DNA of 23,070 bases from a virus: positions 1 through 23,070 of the IMG/VR virus record IMGVR_UViG_3300006752_000247. The stretch is one strand, 5' to 3'. Below the pieces are notes generated by a model. It was given only the letters and a program-made list of their open reading frames with translations, did not search any database and was not told where the DNA came from. A program made the position numbers and the translations under genes. Positions 7,783 to 14,400 of the stretch are shown in pieces. Numbering within the stretch: the stretch's first letter is position 1; every line of letters starts with the position of its first letter.

Positions 7783-8552
7783 TAATCTCTTCTTTCTATA
7801 TCTTCTTCATAACAGTCGCCCCATTGTACTTCTAGTATATGAGTGTTCTCTGTTCCAGGATTGCTTGCTTTGTGCCAAACTTCCTTACCAATTTCAAATG
7901 TTCTACTTTTTTGTTCTAGTAGTATACTACTTTGTATACCATTCCACTCAGTGTCCATTTTAACTGTACCTTCTAGTACATTCCATTCTTCTGAACGCTT
8001 AAAGTGTTTTTGATCACTTAAACTTTTGCCCGGATATATTACAAGCTCTTTTACTTTGTAACCCTTTTCTGGTTTATGATCTAACACACGCCAGTAACCC
8101 CAGTCACGTTCTGTCTTTTGTGTTTTCCATTCATCAAGTATCCAACTACTTGAATTCATTTTGTTAGTGCCGCCTATACCAAAGGCAAAATCAACATACG
8201 GCATATCTCCGTAAATTTTGTATTCAGGGGTCGTGAAATTTGTCCTGTCGCCACCGTTAGCAAAGATAACTTTTGTTCCGCTACCGTGTGTACTAAGTGT
8301 ATGAAAGATAGCCTGACATGCGCTATCATCAGTATCATCAAAACCAATAACTTTGTCAACAATACTAAGTTCTCTAATGATAGCAACTCTATCATTAAAA
8401 GGCATAAAGTGTCTGCCTTTTTTACGTGCTAACCATTCGTCACTATTGACGCCAACTATAAGTTTACTTCCTAGTTTACGTGCTTCTTTAAAATATTCTA
8501 TGTGTCCTGAGTGTAGCGGATCAAAGCCGCCTGTTACTAATACTACATCCAT
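7782..8552 (-). CDS. Cytidylyltransferase-cupin (ManC-C/PMI-II-like) fusion
   Basis: A 256-aa two-domain protein. Residues 1-140 form a nucleotidyltransferase of the HldE/TagD-like class: GGFDPLHSGH (8-17) supplies the HxGH nucleotide site, NSDEWLARKKGR follows, and the domain closes with FGIGGTNKMNSSSWIL (124-139). Residues 151-256 form a cupin like the C-terminal part of type II mannose-6-phosphate isomerase/GMP: WGYWRVLDHKPEKGYKVKEL, SLSDQKHFKRSEEWNVLEGT (metal-ligand candidates H183, E189) and VWHKASNPG (H227). It would make or isomerise an activated sugar or polyol phosphate for the neighbouring transferases. Start ATG 8552 has no ribosome-binding site, but TATAAATA lies just upstream. 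The fusion is unusual; the individual domain calls are fairly secure, the substrate is not. Confidence 0.8.
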   Translation of the reverse strand: MDVVLVTGGFDPLHSGHIEYFKEARKLGSKLIVGVNSDEWLARKKGRHFMPFNDRVAIIRELSIVDKVIGFDDTDDSACQAIFHTLSTHGSGTKVIFANGGDRTNFTTPEYKIYGDMPYVDFAFGIGGTNKMNSSSWILDEWKTQKTERDWGYWRVLDHKPEKGYKVKELVIYPGKSLSDQKHFKRSEEWNVLEGTVKMDTEWNGIQSSILLEQKSRTFEIGKEVWHKASNPGTENTHILEVQWGDCYEEDIERRD

Positions 8553-8557
8553 ACAGA

Positions 8558-8565
8558 TATTTATA
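8558..8565 (-). promoter_or_regulatory. T4-type late promoter box TATAAATA
   Basis: Exact match to the T4 late consensus TATAAATA (8565-8558), overlapping the stop codon of the gene ending at 8561. Five bases separate it from ATG 8552, so a start about 6 nt downstream of the box would coincide with the start codon. Confidence 0.6.
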
Positions 8566-9547
8566 GCATGATTTGTGTATGCTTTTGCGTCTTGGCTTGT
8601 TCAAATAAAGACTGTAGTGTAGGCCACGGATCTCCTCTTTGTATCTCTTCACCTGTCCACTGTGCATAACTCATATCGTTTAACCATTGTTGCCTATCAA
8701 TAGGCTGCCAAGCAGTCTCAATATGATGTAAATTGCTTCTAGCAATAGGTGATGCTACTGAACTTGGGTCTAATGTATACGTTGGTTTGCCATTAAAAAT
8801 GCTCTCAACTGCCGTTAAACTACTAAAAACTATAACGCATTTCGAGTCTAAAATGTCCTTTTTAAGCCCACCGCTGGGTGCCATAGTAACACTTCCGTTG
8901 TATTCAAAGTTGCTACTCATTACCACATTTGTATATTTGCTTGCTAATTCTGAAAAATATCTTACTTGTGGTCGCATGTTATTTGGGTGCGGACGTATTA
9001 CAATTTTTCTATCTGTATTACTACGTATATCGTCTAGTGTATCTTTTAACCATAAGGTATATGCTTGCCAGGCTGTGTCAGTATTGTACTTTTTATACAA
9101 ATGATTTAAACTACTATCGCCTATTTTCTGTAAGCATAGCAATACATAATCGCCTGTATCGTCCCAAGGTTTTATTTGTAAATCAAAATCCTTTTGCATC
9201 ATTTCCCAACGGTCACTAGGACAGTTTTTTGGGTATGTGCCGGTATTATAAAAATAACTATTCCACGCAAGCCTGTGCCATTTAGTTAGTTTACTGTTGC
9301 CTTGTAAATCTCTAAAGATAGGACTTTCGTTTACAATAGAAGGTTTGTCACTACGTGCAATAAATTCAAATGCATCTCTAGTTACTTTATTTCCTTCATA
9401 GTGTTTTAAAATATTTGTTTGAAAATAAAAATCAGCATAGTTAGAATCTAAGCAACTTTTTAAATCAAAGGTATGTCCGTGTGCATATAACATACGCTTT
9501 AGTATTCCAGATGACTTACTTGCGCCTATTACTGCTACGCCCTTCAT
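8561..9547 (-). CDS. Capsule-synthesis-like GT-B glycosyltransferase (paralog 4 of 4)
   Basis: A 328-aa protein, the longest of the four paralogs. It opens with MKGVAVIGASKSSGILKRML, a strand-glycine-helix start of the GT-B N-lobe. Shared C-terminal blocks: DRWEMMQKDF, TGDYVLLCLQK, TDRKIVIRPHPNN (intact RPHP), VIVFSSLTAVESIFNGKPTY, HHIETAWQPIDRQQWLNDM and WTGEEIQRGDPW. An insertion around YNGSVTMAPSGG lengthens the region between RPHP and the SS motif compared with paralogs. ATG 9547 overlaps the upstream HAD gene stop by 4 nt (ATGA), while 8 nt separate its stop from the next start. Predicted cytoplasmic sugar transferase; donor and acceptor unknown. Confidence 0.75.
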   Translation of the reverse strand: MKGVAVIGASKSSGILKRMLYAHGHTFDLKSCLDSNYADFYFQTNILKHYEGNKVTRDAFEFIARSDKPSIVNESPIFRDLQGNSKLTKWHRLAWNSYFYNTGTYPKNCPSDRWEMMQKDFDLQIKPWDDTGDYVLLCLQKIGDSSLNHLYKKYNTDTAWQAYTLWLKDTLDDIRSNTDRKIVIRPHPNNMRPQVRYFSELASKYTNVVMSSNFEYNGSVTMAPSGGLKKDILDSKCVIVFSSLTAVESIFNGKPTYTLDPSSVASPIARSNLHHIETAWQPIDRQQWLNDMSYAQWTGEEIQRGDPWPTLQSLFEQAKTQKHTQIML

Positions 9548-10767
9548 TTCTTTTTCTCGTTAAACTTTGCCCATTTAATATTTGTAGTTGCATATTCTTT
9601 GCTGTGCATACGTTCAACAAACTTTAATAATAGTTCTTTGTTAGGCTTAGGTTTAAATAAATCGCAAATTGCGATTGCACTAGCCATTGCATTATATTGT
9701 ATCTTTGCAACGTGTTGAGGATGATCGTTTGGTCCTCTAATAGGTCCATCTTCGTCCCAATCAATTACTGGTCCAAGGTGATAGCAGTTGTGTTTTTCTA
9801 AACTTTTTGTAGCAAACGGTACAAGACGATCAATATAAGGAAGTGTCTTTCCTCCTATGTATATTGTATGCGGCGGTGCTTGATCATAAAATTTATAAAT
9901 GCTATTACCTTCACCTTGTAAATCTACTATAGTTGTGTTAGTGTCAACTGTTCTATCTATATATTTTTTAAAATGTTCGTTAGGTTCTAAATACATTTTC
10001 CTACTAGTAATAAGCATCTTACTTTTCTTACCAGTCATTGCTTCGTATAATGGTTGCCAATTACAACAGTCTCTATATGTAAAAGCAATATCTCTATCTG
10101 GTAGTTCTAGTGTAGCAAGTGCTAGTACAGGCAAGTTTAAGTTTGCTTGTTCGATCCAATACTTCTTTGCATCGCCTGTATGTGGGCATAGTAGCCTAGT
10201 TTTACGCATCCAACATGCTAGTTGTGGATCTACTTCATATGCCATTTGTTCAAGCTCTGTGAAGTGTGTAAGCGTGTCTAAGACGCCATTAACTCCATTT
10301 GCTTGTGCAGTTTTAACATCACTGTGATTGTTATCTCCATAGTGTGTATCTATGTTATACTTTTGTTTTACACTATCCCAAATGTATCCATGACGCTTGC
10401 CATATCTAGTAACAATAATATCTACATTTTTTGTTAGTCCGCAGTTGCGTAATATTTTCATAATTTCATCTGCACTAAGATACATGTCACTTAGTATTAA
10501 GTCACCGTCTTTGACTTTGTTTATATTTTCTACTATTGGAAATAAGTGTTCAAGTTCTACTTGTAATTCAACTTGTGGATCGTACTCGGGTAATAGTTTA
10601 TAGATGTCTTCGAAGTTACCTTCGTCTTTCTTAGTTGCTTTTTCAGCACGTATACGTTTTTTAACGTAGTTAGAATCGTTAATACGTCTAGCAGTTTCTT
10701 CATGTACTGTTTTAGGATAAAAGAATCTACGTGCAATTAGTGTATCAAATACGTCCCAGCTATTCAT
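9544..10767 (-). CDS. HAD-superfamily hydrolase-like protein of polysaccharide clusters
   Basis: A 407-aa protein if started at ATG 10767 (8-nt overlap with the upstream methyltransferase); a TTG two codons earlier is less likely. The N-terminus is a HAD phosphatase signature: SWDVFDTL with nucleophile candidate D5, ILSDMYLS (motif II) and HYGDNNHSDVKTA (motif IV acidic pair). The C-terminal half contains TTIVDLQGEGNSIYKFY, which resembles the VDLGW-type segment following the HAD domain in large bacterial lipopolysaccharide-cluster proteins. A role in dephosphorylating a sugar-phosphate intermediate is inferred from context. It is coupled downstream to the GT-B gene starting at 9547 by ATGA. 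Confidence 0.72.
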   Translation of the reverse strand: MNSWDVFDTLIARRFFYPKTVHEETARRINDSNYVKKRIRAEKATKKDEGNFEDIYKLLPEYDPQVELQVELEHLFPIVENINKVKDGDLILSDMYLSADEIMKILRNCGLTKNVDIIVTRYGKRHGYIWDSVKQKYNIDTHYGDNNHSDVKTAQANGVNGVLDTLTHFTELEQMAYEVDPQLACWMRKTRLLCPHTGDAKKYWIEQANLNLPVLALATLELPDRDIAFTYRDCCNWQPLYEAMTGKKSKMLITSRKMYLEPNEHFKKYIDRTVDTNTTIVDLQGEGNSIYKFYDQAPPHTIYIGGKTLPYIDRLVPFATKSLEKHNCYHLGPVIDWDEDGPIRGPNDHPQHVAKIQYNAMASAIAICDLFKPKPNKELLLKFVERMHSKEYATTNIKWAKFNEKKK

Positions 10768-11413
10768 GCTCAAATTCTATATCCCACTTGTTGATTCTAT
10801 GTACTTTGTATCCGTGTGGTGATAAGAAATTGGTTAACTTTTCAATCATGCCTTTTCTATTACCATGCTCAATAGTCATAAACTTTATTGTAATTTTATC
10901 AAAGTCTATACCTTGCAGGGCTTCTAGTTCGGCACCTTCTGTATCCAAACTCATGTAGTCAATTGTACACGGCACTTTATAATTCTCTTGTAATATTCTA
11001 GTAACAGTTTTACTTGTTACTGTTGTAGTTTCTGTTTTATCTTTAAAATGTGTTTTAAAGTATTTTTTATTTCTAGCATCTAAATCTGCATTTGTAATTC
11101 TAGATAGCAAGTCGCCTCGAATATCTTTATGTTCGCTTAAAGGAATTTCAAAAGTAACTGTACCGTCAGTATTAAAAACAGCACAATGAACTACTGTACT
11201 ATGCTGTCTGTTGTTTTGCAGTTGTGGTATTAGATGCGGATTTGCTTCTATACAAATACCTTTCCAGCCAAAGGAATATTCTAATGTAGCAGTATTACTT
11301 GTAAATACTCCATCATTAGCACCAATATCTAAATAGAATCCGTCACGTTTGCCACGTGATATATTTTCAATATAATACTTGTCTTGTTCTATTTGACTGT
11401 AGTATTGTGTCAT
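10760..11413 (-). CDS. FkbM-family SAM-dependent methyltransferase
   Basis: A 217-aa methyltransferase of the FkbM type, which O-methylates small molecules and glycans. Features: the usual YYSQIEQDKYYIENI lead-in, SAM motif I LDIGANDG (28-35), an acidic residue E56 after the second strand (GICIEANPH) for ribose binding, and IDYMSLDTEGAELEALQG, the typical FkbM post-motif block. The start ATG 11413 overlaps the uvsY stop by 4 nt (ATGA), so the island is fused transcriptionally and translationally to the recombination operon. It probably methylates a sugar or glycan end made by the downstream glycosyltransferases; this is inference from neighbours. Confidence 0.88.
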   Translation of the reverse strand: MTQYYSQIEQDKYYIENISRGKRDGFYLDIGANDGVFTSNTATLEYSFGWKGICIEANPHLIPQLQNNRQHSTVVHCAVFNTDGTVTFEIPLSEHKDIRGDLLSRITNADLDARNKKYFKTHFKDKTETTTVTSKTVTRILQENYKVPCTIDYMSLDTEGAELEALQGIDFDKITIKFMTIEHGNRKGMIEKLTNFLSPHGYKVHRINKWDIEFEHE

Positions 11414-11865
11414 AGCGTGGCATCTTCCATACCCGCTACTCTAAGTTTAACTACGTTTGTTATTTGCCATTGCTTTTGATCAAGTCCTTTTAAGACACCT
11501 AACCACTTGTTACGCATTAGTGCAAACTCGTTAATAATTTTTTCGTAATCAACAACGTCTGCCTCGCCGTCAACGTATTTTTCTACGTCACGACTAGACA
11601 GAGCTCGTTGATAGTTTTCTAAGTATTTTTTAAAGTATGAACTACGCAACCTGCGTAGCTCAATATTTAGATAGTTTAGGATTGCTTCAATCTCTTGTAA
11701 TTGATTGAATCTGTGTTCTACTATGCCTGGCATTGCCGCAGATGCTTTTTCTACACTACCAACTAATTTAACTTCTTTCTTTGCGTCAATTAGTTCAGTT
11801 TCATAAAATGTAACTGCATTAGGTATCTTGTTAATGTCTCTAGATACTTCGCTATACCAACCCAT
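11410..11865 (-). CDS. uvsY: UvsY recombination mediator
   Basis: A 151-aa homolog of T4 UvsY (137 aa), which displaces gp32 from ssDNA and loads UvsX. Recognisable features are a helical, charged middle (EIEAILNYLNIELRRLR, SYFKKYLENYQRAL) and the C-terminal block typical of marine T4-like UvsY: EKYVDGEADVV, NEFALMRNKWLGVLKGLD and KLRVAGMEDATL at the end. It follows uvsX with one 76-aa gene between, the same module as in T4-like phages, and its stop overlaps the methyltransferase start (ATGA, 11413-11410). ATG 11865 lies 3 nt after the upstream stop. Confidence 0.88.
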   Translation of the reverse strand: MGWYSEVSRDINKIPNAVTFYETELIDAKKEVKLVGSVEKASAAMPGIVEHRFNQLQEIEAILNYLNIELRRLRSSYFKKYLENYQRALSSRDVEKYVDGEADVVDYEKIINEFALMRNKWLGVLKGLDQKQWQITNVVKLRVAGMEDATL

Positions 11866-11868
11866 AAT

Positions 11869-12099
11869 TTAATCCCAATCTATTTCTTCGTCAAGAACAT
11901 CTTCTTCGTCGATGTCTAGATAATAGTTTATTGCATTATCTAATGCACTATCACTTCCTAGTGCGTTAGTAAACACATCGTCACCTGTACCCATATCGGC
12001 CATCAAGTCTACAAAGCGTTCAGCGGCAATCTCAATATGTTTTTTATCGAGATATTCCTTAAACATATTCCATGTATCTACGATTTGTTCTTCTTCCAT
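11869..12099 (-). CDS. Small acidic protein between uvsX and uvsY
   Basis: An unrecognised 76-aa, strongly acidic protein (ends DEEDVLDEEIDWD). The N-terminal half could be an amphipathic helix pair (VDTWNMFKEYLDKKHIEIAAERFVDLMADMG). A good Shine-Dalgarno AGGAG is built from the last codons and stop of uvsX just upstream of ATG 12099, and only 3 nt separate the genes, so it is a real coupled gene. Its position between recombinase and mediator suggests a link to presynaptic filament function or simply a conserved passenger; acidic character could also mean a DNA mimic. No function assigned. Confidence 0.75.
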   Translation of the reverse strand: MEEEQIVDTWNMFKEYLDKKHIEIAAERFVDLMADMGTGDDVFTNALGSDSALDNAINYYLDIDEEDVLDEEIDWD

Positions 12100-12102
12100 A
12101 CT

Positions 12103-13200
12103 CTACTCCTCGATTGTTTGTATGTCGTCTAATTCTACTTCGTCATCGATAATAGTTTCGTCGTCCGAGGTATTTACCAAAGTCGCTTCTTTTATTAGAT
12201 AATCTGACATAACAGTATCGAGGTTTTCGCCGATCCATTTTTTACGATATTCTAAGATTTCTTCGCCAGTGCTGGAAACATACTTTAGTCTGTTACCTTG
12301 TTTTTCAATGACGCCTTTTGCTTCAAATAACTCCAATAGTCCGCTATATGGATTCATGCCTGTTTCATAAGGAATTTTAACTTGCACTGCCTCGAAAGGT
12401 TTTGCATATCTAGTTTTCATTACTTTACAGCCTGCACGTATACCCATAACTTGACTGATCTTGTTACCGTCTTCATCTTCTTTTAGTTTTAGTTTTTTCA
12501 TTGCTACAACAATTGAAGATGCATAGATAAAGCCTTGTCCACCTGATATCTTATCATCTGGATCAAACATATCTTGTGATGCATATGTATGGTTAGTACA
12601 CACTAAGCCTACGTTATGTGAACCAATCATGTTAACAGTATTACGTACAAGTGATGTTAGTGCTTTAGGCTTACGACCCATATCACCTTTCATATCACCC
12701 TTGTTAAACTGATCAACATCTGTTGGTGTTAATAGCATACCTAGTGAGTCGATAACAAACAATACCTTAGGACGTTCTTCTTCGTCCATTGCTTTATAGT
12801 CTGCCATAAATGTTGATACTGTTTTAGCAACATCATCAATCATTGACATATTAAGTTTTAGTAGTTTGTCATCTGCTGTGTCTACATCTAATGCTTGTAG
12901 CCACGCTTCGTCAAGTGCGTTCTCTGAATCAATTAAGACTACAAAGATGCCTTGTTCTTGTGCCGCTTTTACAATGTTACCTGCACAGATATATGATTTA
13001 CCTGCACCTGATTCACCTGCAAAAACAGATACCTTACCTAGTGGAACACCTTTGTGGAAGTCTCCTGAGATAAGATAGTTGAGTGCATAATTTCCTGTAC
13101 TAATCCAATCAGTCGGGTCATTGAACCCTGCACTCATTCCTGAAATGGATTTAGTTAGTTGTGTCCTAAACTTAGTAGGATCAAACGCTTTATTCGCCAT
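12103..13200 (-). CDS. uvsX: UvsX RecA-like recombinase
   Basis: A 365-aa RecA-family strand-exchange protein (T4 UvsX is about 390 aa). The ATPase core shows Walker A GESGAGKS (62-69), the catalytic-glutamate region DSENALDEAW (91-100), Walker B VLFVIDSLGML (146-156) and a DNA-binding loop region GQGFIYASS. It ends in an acidic tail (DDETIIDDEVELDDIQTIEE) as is common in RecA proteins. Start ATG 13200 has a strong Shine-Dalgarno AGGAGA 5 nt upstream. It follows gp32 across a 74-nt spacer holding a hairpin and precedes the 76-aa gene and uvsY. Confidence 0.95.
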   Translation of the reverse strand: MANKAFDPTKFRTQLTKSISGMSAGFNDPTDWISTGNYALNYLISGDFHKGVPLGKVSVFAGESGAGKSYICAGNIVKAAQEQGIFVVLIDSENALDEAWLQALDVDTADDKLLKLNMSMIDDVAKTVSTFMADYKAMDEEERPKVLFVIDSLGMLLTPTDVDQFNKGDMKGDMGRKPKALTSLVRNTVNMIGSHNVGLVCTNHTYASQDMFDPDDKISGGQGFIYASSIVVAMKKLKLKEDEDGNKISQVMGIRAGCKVMKTRYAKPFEAVQVKIPYETGMNPYSGLLELFEAKGVIEKQGNRLKYVSSTGEEILEYRKKWIGENLDTVMSDYLIKEATLVNTSDDETIIDDEVELDDIQTIEE

Positions 13201-13231
13201 GGTATCTCCTGTTTTAAAAAGCCGTTAATGT

Positions 13232-13262
13232 GTGAGTTACAAGCATAATACTTGTAACCCAC
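13232..13262 (-). terminator. Strong hairpin between gp32 and uvsX (attenuator or 3'-end stabiliser)
   Basis: On the minus strand, 12 nt after the gp32 stop, GTGGGTTACAAG and CTTGTAACTCAC pair over 12 positions (one G-U) around a 7-nt loop. No T-run follows directly; a short T5 comes about 11 nt later. So it may be a partial terminator, an RNA processing site or a 3'-stability element that lets gp32 be made in excess over UvsX. Confidence 0.55.
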
Positions 13263-13274
13263 GTTATATTATTA

Positions 13275-14264
13275 TTAACTTTGACGTGCTCTGATCATTG
13301 CTAGAATGTCATTTGCATTGCCGCCACCTTCTGCAGGTGCTTCAGCAGTTGGTGCTGGAGTTGCCGCAGGTGCCGCTTCTGCTACTGGAGCAGGTGCCGC
13401 TTCTGGTGCTGGTGCCGGAGCAGGTGTTGTTGCCGCTGGTGCAGATGTCTTTAATGGATCACCTGTACGCTGTTGCATACCTGCTGGACGGAAGTATTGT
13501 CCCCAACGATCTGCATCAAATGCTTCACCGTCTACTGACGCTTCGAACATTTCTTGCATTACTTTAAGTTCAATCTCTCCTGGCTTTTTAGGCAGGAAGT
13601 CTGACAAATTAAACAGACCGTTCGTATTAACTGCATTCATTTCTTCATCACCTAGTGGTCGATCTCTACGTGCCCAATTACTTGTGCTGTAGTCTGCGTA
13701 TCCACCTTTGGATGTTTTGTTTAGACGAAAGTCTACGCCTGCAGTGTAGTCTGTTGGCAATTCTTCCATGTCTGGATCCATAAGCGCCTGCTTAATGATC
13801 TGGAAGATTTGTGGACCAATAATAAACCTACGAATTGGATTCTCAGGTGTTTTATCGTCCGTTAGTGGGTTATCCGTTACAAAGCCTTGGAAAATGTACG
13901 AACGCTTTTTCCAATACTTACGACCCATGTCTTCTAAACTTGGATCTTTAAACCAGCCACGTACTTCGTTAAGAATGTTACATGTCTCGCCATACATTTC
14001 CATACATGGAATTTGTACTTGTGTAGGGCGTGAATCTGTTTCACCTTTAATGCCTGCAAATGGAAGTTTAATAACGAGTCTTTCTTTCCAAAAGAAAGTG
14101 TTATCTGCATCGCCATCTGGCAAGAATCTCATCGTTGCCGACTCGCCTTCTTTAATATTCCAAAATGGGTAAATGCTGTTGTCACCGCCGCCTGCGCTAC
14201 GGTTACCTGAAGCGTTTGCTTCTTGCTCTTTGAGCTTTGCTCGGATTTCTGCTAATGATGCCAT
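13275..14264 (-). CDS. 32: Gp32 single-stranded DNA-binding protein
   Basis: A 329-aa gp32 homolog that coats ssDNA in replication, recombination and repair. The N-terminus MASLAEIRAKLKEQE is the basic, helical cooperativity (B) domain; the core begins at NSIYPFWNIKEGESATMRFLPDGD and continues through IPCMEMYGETCNILNEVRGWF. The T4 zinc ligands (His and three Cys) are not all present: I see only C87 and C95, and no histidine at all. Residues 275-311 are an Ala-Pro linker, and the protein ends NANDILAMIRARQS in place of T4's acidic tail. Start ATG 14264 has a perfect AGGAGG 7 nt upstream and a near-consensus sigma70 promoter, fitting high expression. The stop is followed by a hairpin and then uvsX. 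Confidence 0.92.
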   Translation of the reverse strand: MASLAEIRAKLKEQEANASGNRSAGGGDNSIYPFWNIKEGESATMRFLPDGDADNTFFWKERLVIKLPFAGIKGETDSRPTQVQIPCMEMYGETCNILNEVRGWFKDPSLEDMGRKYWKKRSYIFQGFVTDNPLTDDKTPENPIRRFIIGPQIFQIIKQALMDPDMEELPTDYTAGVDFRLNKTSKGGYADYSTSNWARRDRPLGDEEMNAVNTNGLFNLSDFLPKKPGEIELKVMQEMFEASVDGEAFDADRWGQYFRPAGMQQRTGDPLKTSAPAATTPAPAPAPEAAPAPVAEAAPAATPAPTAEAPAEGGGNANDILAMIRARQS

Positions 14265-14271
14265 AGTTGTG

Positions 14272-14277
14272 CCTCCT
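14272..14277 (-). promoter_or_regulatory. Strong Shine-Dalgarno AGGAGG of gp32
   Basis: AGGAGG lies 7 nt before ATG 14264, the best ribosome-binding site in the window and consistent with the abundance required of an ssDNA-coating protein. Confidence 0.8.
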
Positions 14278-14332
14278 ATATGATTGTTATGCCTATGTGC
14301 TTTTGTGCCTATTTGTTTGTAGCACAGTATAT

Positions 14333-14361
14333 ATAATACACTCTACTACTTACCTTGTCAA
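14333..14361 (-). promoter_or_regulatory. Sigma70-type promoter of gp32
   Basis: Minus-strand TTGACA (14361-14356), exactly 17 nt, then TATTAT (14338-14333). This predicts a start near 14326 and a leader of about 60 nt carrying AGGAGG. It lies in the 136-nt gap after the 656-aa gene, the largest gap of the window, and probably opens the gp32-uvsX-uvsY-island transcript. Confidence 0.8.
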
Positions 14362-14400
14362 GTCTTTTTTAAAGAAAAACCTGAAAAACTTATAACCAAT

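Noticed and set aside
8733-9219. Hydrophobic plus-strand frames that look like small membrane proteins
   Set aside because: They lie wholly antisense to a GT-B gene with strong family motifs; the hydrophobicity comes from reading an AT-rich coding strand backwards.
2327-11413. The island as a DNA base-hypermodification system like T4 glucosylated hydroxymethylcytosine
   Set aside because: No nucleotide hydroxymethylase, thymidylate-synthase-like or base-specific glucosyltransferase is seen here; the enzymes look like surface polysaccharide types. It is not excluded if such genes lie outside the window.
12171-12177. GTAAATA late-box-like sequence inside the uvsX 3' region
   Set aside because: It is one base off the motif, lies within coding sequence, and has no gene start closely downstream.
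13298-13692. Plus-strand open frames opposite the end of gp32, including an Ala/Gly/Val-rich one
   Set aside because: They mirror the repetitive Ala-Pro linker codons of gp32 on the other strand, have no ribosome-binding site and overlap a certain gene completely.
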